Assembly: GCA_003485015.1 (NCBI GenBank)
Contig: DNCN01000181.1
Span: 1-6,228, forward strand
Length of the DNA: 6,228 nt
Reading direction: 5' to 3'
Source: a bacterium
GTDB lineage: Bacteria; UBA9089
The notes beneath the pieces were generated by a model. That model made no database searches, was not told the DNA's origin, and was given only the letters and a program-made list of their open reading frames with translations. The translations under genes were made by a program, and so were the position numbers. This document shows, one piece after another, positions 1 to 4,322 of this stretch. Position 1 is the first letter of the stretch; each line of letters starts with the position of its first letter.

Positions 1-1796
1 CCAAAGATGGTTGGTGGCATACTCGCTACAGTTGAAACTGCAGTAATACCAGGGATCTCGGAGGTGCGATCAAGGACATTGTTACTGTTCTCATCGGTAT
101 CAATGTAATTTTCGATGACCTTTCCCTGGCTATCAAGCTGGATGATCCCTTTAGCCGGCAGAGTGGTTGCATTGAAGACGGCCGTACGATTTGCATCTAT
201 TCCATTATAGCCTTGTGTCTGTCCGTTCCAGAGGGTGTTGGCTGCTAAGTTCAAAGCTGTGTATGCCTGAAACTTGGCTGCTGTGGTGAATCCCACCCTA
301 CCAGGAGTAACATTGATATCTTCGATCATCACTGCCGTTCCAGGGACATCATTGATGACAGTAAAGGTGTCGGCAACTGGATTGTAGGTTATGGTCACAG
401 GTGCTGACATCTGATTGTTGACGGCCGCCATGAATTGGCTGACACTTACATACTCACTCAGTGGTGCTGAGATCCAAACGCTTTGGCTGCCCTCACCCGC
501 ATAAGAGGAGGTTCGAATCCTAATTCGGGAAGTGACATCAAGTGGAGTTGTCCATACACTAGTGGTTTGACCAACGTCAAATCCAGCAGCATGGAATGGT
601 TGGGTGATGTCGAGTCCCTGAACATGTGTCCCTGAGACTAAGTTGGTTCCATTGGGTCCCATGTTTAAGATCGATGAGGTAGCACTCTCAACCATAGGAA
701 CTGCCTCTTCAGTAGCCGGATTGACCGCTTCCCAACGGTAGTAGTGTCGATCTGGATGTTGAGGATCAAGGAGGTGAGTGAACTTGACCTTGGTCTCAAT
801 AGTAGTCTGATGGAAACCTGTAGGCATGTGCATAGCTGTAAATAGGCCAGAGAGGGCACTAGTCTGGTGGAGGTATATCGGTGTACCAGCTATATCGGCT
901 GAGATGGTGAACATATCGGTATTGATATTATAGTTCATGGTCACACCGGCAGCTGAGGAGTTGTTGATGACGCCGATGAGCTCGTTTACGGTCGAATAGG
1001 TTGAAAGGGGCTCCGATGTCCAGCCATTGATAGTGATACGGCTGTTTGGATTGATGGGGATGGTCCAACCCGCATGGTCCCTCCCTAGAGCATTGGTCGT
1101 CACTGGCGCCGTTAAGGCGAGGCAGTTTCTTCCCGGGACAGGATTTGGTGCATCGCCATCGACTACTTGGGAGAGACCGCGCAGACTCACATTCTGGGTG
1201 GTGATCATCGAGGGGATGGCTGTAGGGGTATTGGCATTGAGGTTTCCATCAAAAACGACCTTCTCCGTGGTTTTAGCCGGCAGGATTTCACCCATCTTGA
1301 TGACTATATTTCCTATGGGGGTGCCAGTATCGAGATGATACCTTGAGACAACCTGGTCCCATTTAGACATCCAACCCTGGACGAACATCCCATTGGCTGA
1401 ATTGACTAAGTTCTGATGAGCATCGAAGTCAAAGGCGCCTGCTCGGGTATAGTAGCGGTTCCCCCTACTATCGTTGAGGATAAAGTAACCATCGCCAGAG
1501 ATGGCTAGATCGGTTACCTTGTCTGAGTCCTCAAAGGAACCTTGAGTATGGATGACATCGATTGTACCATTGACTACGCCCAGGCCTATCTGTTTTGAGC
1601 CCATCCCCCCTCTTGAGTAGTTACAAACCCTTGGACCGACAGCCTGTTTGGCATAGATAGAGAGTTGTTCCTGAAAGGTAACCCTCGAGTCTTTATGGCC
1701 AATAGTATTGATATTGGCCACATCATTAGCGATAACATCGAGCCACCCCTGGTGGGCCTCAATCCCACTCATCCCTGTGAAGAATGTCCTGACCAT
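1..1796 (-). CDS. flgE: Flagellar hook protein FlgE (3' end beyond window)
   Basis: Structural protein of the flagellar hook, exported by the flagellar type III apparatus and polymerised outside the cell. An unbroken frame runs from ATG at 1796 to the window edge: 598 codons are visible and the C-terminus is missing. Residues 5-35 are the rod/hook N-terminal helix with the family signature ANDVANINTIGHK (23-35). Residues 87-142 carry the FlgE/F/G core, with TDLAISGDGYFIL (95-107), YYTRAGAF (115-122) and a GMFVQGW segment (136-142). Two similar modules at about 244-311 and 415-492 resemble the flagellin/hook IN motif. The start is supported by a strong Shine-Dalgarno GGAGGTGAG six to eight bases upstream. 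The length over 598 rules out FlgF and FlgG (about 250 residues) and fits a large hook protein. Two cysteines are visible, C58 and C224. It is the first gene after a terminator and a long leader, so it probably has its own promoter. Confidence 0.95.
   Translation of the reverse strand, partial: MVRTFFTGMSGIEAHQGWLDVIANDVANINTIGHKDSRVTFQEQLSIYAKQAVGPRVCNYSRGGMGSKQIGLGVVNGTIDVIHTQGSFEDSDKVTDLAISGDGYFILNDSRGNRYYTRAGAFDFDAHQNLVNSANGMFVQGWMSKWDQVVSRYHLDTGTPIGNIVIKMGEILPAKTTEKVVFDGNLNANTPTAIPSMITTQNVSLRGLSQVVDGDAPNPVPGRNCLALTAPVTTNALGRDHAGWTIPINPNSRITINGWTSEPLSTYSTVNELIGVINNSSAAGVTMNYNINTDMFTISADIAGTPIYLHQTSALSGLFTAMHMPTGFHQTTIETKVKFTHLLDPQHPDRHYYRWEAVNPATEEAVPMVESATSSILNMGPNGTNLVSGTHVQGLDITQPFHAAGFDVGQTTSVWTTPLDVTSRIRIRTSSYAGEGSQSVWISAPLSEYVSVSQFMAAVNNQMSAPVTITYNPVADTFTVINDVPGTAVMIEDINVTPGRVGFTTAAKFQAYTALNLAANTLWNGQTQGYNGIDANRTAVFNATTLPAKGIIQLDSQGKVIENYIDTDENSNNVLDRTSEIPGITAVSTVASMPPTIF
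321..548 (-). other. Hook IN-like module, copy 2 (FlgE residues about 417-492)
   Basis: The segment follows a WTTP start at residue 415 and reads roughly SRIRIRTS, an insertion rich in Gly/Ser, then VSVSQFMAAVNNQ, APVTITYN, ADTFTVI and PGTAVMI. It parallels copy 1 element by element, but has about ten extra residues near its start and has lost the Asn-Gly turn. Just before it lies DITQPFHAAGFDVG, a Thr-x-Pro-x-x-x-Ala-Gly-Phe pattern I associate with such modules. Internal duplication followed by divergence is the simplest reading. Confidence 0.55.
864..1049 (-). other. Hook IN-like module, copy 1 (FlgE residues about 250-311)
   Basis: The segment follows a WTIP start at residue 244 and reads roughly SRITING, then STVNELIGVINNS, then GVTMNYN, TDMFTIS and AGTPIYL. 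This layout (Ile-x-Ile-Asn-Gly, a helix ending in Ile-Asn, then Gly-Val-Thr and beta strands) matches what is known of the flagellin/hook IN motif. It aligns with the second module further down the same protein. Module boundaries are approximate. Confidence 0.6.
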
Positions 1797-1800
1797 TACA

Positions 1801-1810
1801 CCTCACCTCC
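1801..1810 (-). promoter_or_regulatory. Strong ribosome binding site of flgE
   Basis: On the minus strand GGAGGTGAGG precedes the ATG at 1796 with four to eight bases of spacing, depending on the core used. This is the strongest Shine-Dalgarno sequence in the window and fits a highly expressed structural protein. CCTCCCTCCTT at 1861-1871 on the same strand could pair with it (see findings). Confidence 0.8.
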
Positions 1811-1864
1811 GAAAAATAGTCTCCACTAGTGTATCACCAACTATTGACTGGACTGCATTAAGGA

Positions 1865-1945
1865 GGGAGGAAACCAGAAAGGGTAATAGTCACTTCCTCA
1901 TAAGTAAGGAAGTTAAATGACCTGTCACCCGCACCAGAGGACAGG
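1865..1945 (-). repeat. Two-box intergenic repeat, copy 1 (nearest flgE)
   Basis: Plus-strand box A is GGGAGGAAACCAGAAAG (1865-1881) and box B is ACCCGCACCAGAG (1927-1939), 45 bases apart. Box B sits in a hairpin with a perfect stem CCTGTC/GACAGG (1921-1926 with 1940-1945). Between the boxes lies another perfect 7-bp hairpin, ACTTCCT/AGGAAGT (1892-1898 with 1907-1913). Read on the minus strand the order is box B hairpin, spacer hairpin, box A, then the flgE leader. I do not recognise a named RNA family. Confidence 0.75.
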
Positions 1946-1957
1946 ATTCATTCAGTC

Positions 1958-1974
1958 TTTAAGTAGAACTTAAA
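1958..1974. repeat. Short AT-rich inverted repeat between repeat copies 1 and 2
   Basis: TTTAAGT (1958-1964) and ACTTAAA (1968-1974) form a perfect 7-bp stem with a three-base loop AGA. A run of A follows on the plus strand, so on the minus strand the T run precedes the hairpin. It therefore has the wrong polarity for a terminator of minus-strand transcription. The role is unknown. Confidence 0.45.
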
Positions 1975-1986
1975 AAAAATAGGGCT

Positions 1987-2054
1987 GGGAGGATACCAGA
2001 AAGAGGGAAAATCTTGTTGCACTACTTAAGATATCAAGACCCGGACCAGGATCT
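1987..2054 (-). repeat. Two-box intergenic repeat, copy 2
   Basis: Box A is GGGAGGATACCAGAAAG (1987-2003) and box B is ACCCGGACCAGG (2039-2050), 35 bases apart. The box B hairpin pairs 2037-2042 with 2049-2054. On the minus strand this is AGATCC/GGGTCT with one G-U wobble; on the plus strand the same position would be a C-A mismatch. The spacer again holds a small hairpin, ATCTT/AAGAT (2011-2015 with 2028-2032), whose sequence is unrelated to that of copy 1. Confidence 0.75.
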
Positions 2055-2059
2055 GAGAT

Positions 2060-2115
2060 AATTAACAATTATCAATTAGCAATTAAAAAGATTGAAGATT
2101 GTAAACTGAAGATTG
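2060..2115. repeat. Short degenerate tandem repeats
   Basis: CAATTA occurs three times at exact seven-base spacing (2066, 2073, 2080), with a related AATTAA just before. Then GAAGATTG occurs at 2094-2101 and 2108-2115, with AAGATTG at 2088-2094. These low-complexity repeats fill the space between two-box copies 2 and 3. They look like slippage products, and I see no protein-coding sense in them. Confidence 0.55.
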
Positions 2116-2121
2116 GATTAA

Positions 2122-2178
2122 GGGAGGATACCAGAAAGGAGTAATGAAGAATCTGCTACCCGCACCAAGAAGCAGATT
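2122..2178 (-). repeat. Two-box intergenic repeat, copy 3
   Basis: Box A is GGGAGGATACCAGAAAG (2122-2138), identical to that of copy 2, and box B is ACCCGCACCA (2158-2167), 19 bases apart. Box B is the loop region of a perfect 8-bp stem AATCTGCT/AGCAGATT (2150-2157 with 2171-2178). No spacer hairpin is present. The stem sequence differs fully from that of copy 1 but pairs equally well. Confidence 0.75.
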
Positions 2179-2182
2179 AAAA

Positions 2183-2191
2183 GGGAGGAAA
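2183..2191 (-). repeat. Partial box A
   Basis: GGGAGGAAA matches the first nine bases of box A in copy 1 and lies five bases beyond copy 3. The following bases (TAGA) diverge from the CCAGAAAG ending. It may belong to the distant box B at 2447 or be a chance purine run. Confidence 0.3.
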
Positions 2192-2285
2192 TAGACTGAA
2201 GCCGACTCTCTAAAAAACTTCTGTTTTGGGGGTCAAACCAAAACTCTTCATGCTTTACCAATACTTGATACTGCCTTATGAGTCG

Positions 2286-2346
2286 ATTCCAGCCTATCTC
2301 CTCTTTGAGTATTTAGTATTTATGTATATAATACTAATACTGGAAT
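2286..2346. repeat. AT-rich nested inverted repeat with promoter-like centre
   Basis: AGTATTTAGTATT (2308-2320) pairs with AATACTAATACT (2330-2341) with one bulged base. ATTCCAG (2286-2292) pairs with CTGGAAT (2340-2346), sharing two bases with the inner arm, so the two pairings partly compete. The centre contains TATAAT on the plus strand (2327-2332) with TTGAGT 16 bases upstream. On the minus strand TATTAT has TTGGAT 18 bases upstream (2352-2357). Either could be a sigma-70-type promoter; the minus one would serve flgE. The AT-rich palindrome makes chance matches likely. Confidence 0.4.
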
Positions 2347-2445
2347 GCTGAATCCAAAGATTAGAAGAACACAAAAGGGGTAACAAAAACACCTTGTTGA
2401 CTTCTTCTATCTTGTCGGCAGTATGTAAAGAAAGAGATTCTTTTT

Positions 2446-2461
2446 AACCCGGACCAGGGCT
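2446..2461 (-). repeat. Isolated box B hairpin, copy 4
   Basis: ACCCGGACCAGGG (2447-2459) repeats the box B of copy 2 with the same six-base loop. On the minus strand it forms AGCCC/GGGTT with one G-U wobble; on the plus strand that pair would be A-C. The only nearby candidate for its box A is the short GGGAGGAAA at 2183-2191, about 255 bases away, so this copy is either split by insertion or a lone half. Confidence 0.55.
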
Positions 2462-2491
2462 TAATCAGTTTCTCTTTTTTATCTCTATTCT

Positions 2492-2519
2492 CTATCGGTA
2501 GAGAGGGAAGATAGGTTTA
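2492..2519 (-). promoter_or_regulatory. Weak sigma-28-like promoter candidate upstream of flgE
   Basis: On the minus strand TAAA (2519-2516) is followed after 16 bases by ACCGATAG (2499-2492). The known FliA/sigma-28 pattern is TAAA, 15 bases, GCCGATAA, so this matches six of eight bases in the -10 box with one extra spacer base. It lies just after the terminator and about 700 bp before flgE, and would place the repeat array in the flgE leader. The -10 part also lies in a TCTCTA/TAGAGA hairpin (2489-2504), which may be its real meaning. Confidence 0.25.
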
Positions 2520-2548
2520 GTCTTTTTTTCTCAATTTACGTTTTTATA

Positions 2549-2587
2549 ATAAAAAAAGCCTGTTAAGTATGAGCTTAACAGGACTTT
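2549..2587 (-). terminator. Rho-independent terminator of the fliHIJ-slt-motE operon
   Basis: On the minus strand CCTGTTAAG (2582-2574) pairs perfectly with CTTAACAGG (2567-2559) around a six-base loop. The stem extends by AAAG/CTTT past one bulged T and runs into seven T (2557-2551). It begins about 60 bases after the stop of the MotE/FlbB-like gene. It separates the export-gene operon from flgE, so flgE expression needs another promoter or regulated read-through. Confidence 0.9.
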
Positions 2588-2646
2588 CTTAAATCGAAAT
2601 CAATTCTCAATCTTAAGAGAGAATCTTTCTACATCCTCATATTAAC

Positions 2647-3216
2647 TCACCTAGCCATCTTATTGGAAAGCTCTCCTGCCCGTTTAGGATCCATCTTCAT
2701 CAGGATAGCCGAAACACTCTCGTCTTTCATCCTCTGGAGGATCTCAATGGTATCTAAGTCATCCATCTCGGCTAAGATTCGGGCAGCAGCATCGGGCTTC
2801 ATATTTTCATAGTAACGCACTAGTTTATTCAACCTCTTCTTCTCATCTTCATATTGGGCAGTATGTTCTTCAAAGGCTCGAGTCTTATCCACGAGGCTGC
2901 CTTCTCTTTGAGCCAATTCTTCTTCTCTCCTCTTCAACTCTGCTTCCCGCCTCCCTGACTCTTCTTCCTTAACCCTAAGTTCTTCGAGTCGTAAGGTAAC
3001 AGCATCGCTCAACTTTCTAAGTTCTTCTTCTCGAAAATCTTCCCAGGTATAATCGGGTGGGGTCATGAAACGTCCCAGGAAGGGAAGCTTCGCCATCCTG
3101 GGGTAGACATTCTCCTTAAAACTGATCACACCCATGTGGTCCAACCAAAGAAGTCCACTAACAATCAAGGTAATTATCAAACCAACAAGTAGTATAATTG
3201 GAAGAATACCTCTCAT
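2647..3216 (-). CDS. MotE/FlbB-like membrane-anchored coiled-coil flagellar protein
   Basis: A 189-residue protein. Residues 4-26 form one hydrophobic membrane segment with no cleavage site evident. Residues 58-135 are highly charged (Glu/Arg/Lys) and predicted coiled coil. Residues 133-189 resemble the MgtE intracellular N domain, with the YYENMKPDAAARIL (135-148) and AILMKMDPKRAGEL (170-183) pair of helical repeats. From family knowledge, this architecture is that of rhizobial MotE, a periplasmic chaperone of MotC, and spirochaetal FlbB, a collar component. The likely role is in the motor periphery, with the coiled coil outside the cytoplasmic membrane. It has no ion channel, so it is not a magnesium transporter. 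The start has AAAGGA six bases upstream. It follows the transglycosylase by 30 bp and is the last gene before the terminator. Choosing between MotE and FlbB needs a phylogeny. Confidence 0.82.
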   Translation of the reverse strand: MRGILPIILLVGLIITLIVSGLLWLDHMGVISFKENVYPRMAKLPFLGRFMTPPDYTWEDFREEELRKLSDAVTLRLEELRVKEEESGRREAELKRREEELAQREGSLVDKTRAFEEHTAQYEDEKKRLNKLVRYYENMKPDAAARILAEMDDLDTIEILQRMKDESVSAILMKMDPKRAGELSNKMAR

Positions 3217-3246
3217 CCTTGTTCCTTTTTAAACCTTATCTATAAA

Positions 3247-3789
3247 TTATGTACCTTTATATAGGTCCAGAACCTTCTTGATGTAATTCTGGGTTTCTTT
3301 AATGTTTGGAATGCTGTTGTGTTTTTCAACCCTATCTGGACCAGCGTTATAAGCTGCTAAGGCTAAAGAGAGATTATTGTTGAATCTATCCAGCATCTGA
3401 CGCAAGTATTTCGTCCCACCAGCAATATTCTCCTCAATATCGAAGATATTCCTTACCCCCAACTCTTTAGCTGTTTGGGGCATCAACTGCATCAATCCTT
3501 TTGCGCCAGCTGGTGAGACCGCCATGGGATTAAAATTACTCTCGGTCTTGATCACTGCCTTGACTAAGTCTGGATCGAGTCTATTCTTGCGGCTGTATCT
3601 TTCAATCAACCCTGCTAACTCACCAGAAGGATCTAGATTCTGGATTTTGGGCTTTGAGTCTCGAACGGTAGTTTCAAGGACTTCTTTAAAACTCGTAGAT
3701 ATGTCACCATTGGATGAATAGTAGTAAGTATTAATCTTCTGCCTTATCTCTTCGATCCTATGGAGTACATTGTTGATACTTTCAATCAT
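3247..3789 (-). CDS. Flagellar-cluster lytic transglycosylase (SLT domain)
   Basis: A 180-residue protein with a complete SLT (family 1) lysozyme-like domain at about 57-176. The catalytic glutamate is E83 in KTESNFNP (81-88), followed by AKGLMQLMP (96-104), AYNAGP (146-151) and the ETQNYI box (165-170). The enzyme would cleave the MurNAc-GlcNAc bond of peptidoglycan, probably to let the rod through the wall. Residues 1-56 are a helical, polar leader with no signal peptide or membrane segment. Export by the flagellar apparatus itself, as for FlgJ, is an inference. A stop codon lies four codons upstream of the ATG, so the start is well bounded, although its Shine-Dalgarno is weak (AGGAG is 16 bases away). 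It sits 35 bp after fliJ. It is not FlgJ, because the FlgJ N-terminal rod-cap domain is lacking. Confidence 0.9.
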   Translation of the reverse strand: MIESINNVLHRIEEIRQKINTYYYSSNGDISTSFKEVLETTVRDSKPKIQNLDPSGELAGLIERYSRKNRLDPDLVKAVIKTESNFNPMAVSPAGAKGLMQLMPQTAKELGVRNIFDIEENIAGGTKYLRQMLDRFNNNLSLALAAYNAGPDRVEKHNSIPNIKETQNYIKKVLDLYKGT

Positions 3790-3824
3790 TTTTCTTTCTT
3801 ACCGGCTCCTTTGCGTCAATAAAC

Positions 3825-4292
3825 TTACCTCTTGCAGCTGAGTTGGCTTGCCCCTCGAAGATACATCGAGAGGGCAATCTCGTCCAGAAAAGCCTGTTCG
3901 ATCTTCTCTTGTTCCAGCTTAAATTCCTCAAGTCTGCGTTCTCGCAATCTTTCTAAGACCCTCCGTTCTTGAGAGGCCTTGATAAGTCTCTCTTTTACCT
4001 CCTCAATCTTCCGTCTTAGCTCCTGAAGTCTTACATTCTGACGTTCAATCCTATTATTAAGGTGCTTTAGATAGGCGTAATACCAGAGCATCTCCTCGCA
4101 AGAAATATCCGGAGAAGTCTGTCTTTTTCGAATCTGGTCTAAGTGCTCCCTATGTTCCATTATGAGTTCTCGAAAGATTGATTCTTCATGGGTGTAATCA
4201 CGTCTTACAGCCGCCAGTTCATTCTTAAGGAGTTCCTCCTTATGTTTGCGTACCTCAAAGACACGCTCTAACTTAAACTTAAACCGCGGCAT
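3825..4292 (-). CDS. fliJ: Flagellar export protein FliJ
   Basis: A 155-residue, almost wholly helical and charged protein. FliJ is the central stalk of the export ATPase: it inserts into the FliI hexamer, resembles the gamma subunit of F-type ATPases, and links to FlhA. The N-terminus MPRFKFKLERVFEVRKHKEE is typical of the family (Phe-x-Phe-x-Leu-x-x-Val then Arg-Lys). A long antiparallel coiled coil follows (about 10-60 and 70-140), then the ERRVLERLRERR stretch (109-120) and LDEIALSMY (136-144), which matches the usual Leu-Asp-Glu C-terminal motif. Its length is normal for FliJ. AGAGGA lies a few bases before the ATG, and fliI ends 30 bp upstream, so the identity rests on both sequence pattern and position. 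Sequence alone is weak because FliJ diverges fast. Confidence 0.88.
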   Translation of the reverse strand: MPRFKFKLERVFEVRKHKEELLKNELAAVRRDYTHEESIFRELIMEHREHLDQIRKRQTSPDISCEEMLWYYAYLKHLNNRIERQNVRLQELRRKIEEVKERLIKASQERRVLERLRERRLEEFKLEQEKIEQAFLDEIALSMYLRGASQLSCKR

Positions 4293-4322
4293 CTCTTCCT
4301 CTTAGACCAAAAGATACACTTA

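Larger units (their letters stand above)
1797..2646. other. Long AT-rich intergenic region between motE-like gene and flgE
   Basis: About 850 bp without a convincing protein gene; I see only very short open frames on either strand. It holds the terminator of the upstream operon (2549-2587), a two-box repeat present about four times (1865-2190 plus a distant half at 2446-2461), short AT-rich tandem repeats (2060-2115), an AT-rich inverted repeat (2286-2346), a small hairpin with a sigma-28-like sequence (2489-2519) and the flgE ribosome binding site. flgD and fliK, frequent neighbours at this spot in other bacteria, are not here, and I see no remnant of either. Confidence 0.8.

Noticed and set aside
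1027..1338. Plus-strand open frame of 103 codons inside flgE
   Set aside because: It is antisense to the hook gene, whose sequence is clearly family-like here. The translated product has no recognisable pattern and no plausible start signal.
1921..2178. Sigma-54 promoters (TGGTGC followed by a GC-type element on the minus strand)
   Set aside because: In copy 3 the GG and GC elements are 8 bases apart instead of the required 10, and copies 1, 2 and 4 lack the downstream element. The hairpin model explains the sequence better.
2144..2194. Plus-strand micro-ORF of 16 codons with AAAGGAG upstream
   Set aside because: The ATG lies within repeat copy 3, and the other copies have no equivalent frame. 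The Shine-Dalgarno-like purines are part of box A and its flank.
1865..2461. CRISPR array
   Set aside because: The repeated boxes are short, come in pairs with order A then B, are irregularly spaced (19-45 bases within pairs), and their spacers are not of uniform length. No cas genes are near.
1865..2461. Cyclic-di-GMP (GEMM), TPP, FMN or guanidine riboswitch
   Set aside because: None of the conserved core sequences I know for these families is present on either strand. The ACCAG-containing box recalls the theophylline aptamer, but that is an in vitro selected RNA and the rest does not match.
2647..3216. Magnesium transporter MgtE
   Set aside because: Only the small N-domain-like helical repeat is shared. 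The CBS domains and the transmembrane channel are missing, and the context is flagellar.
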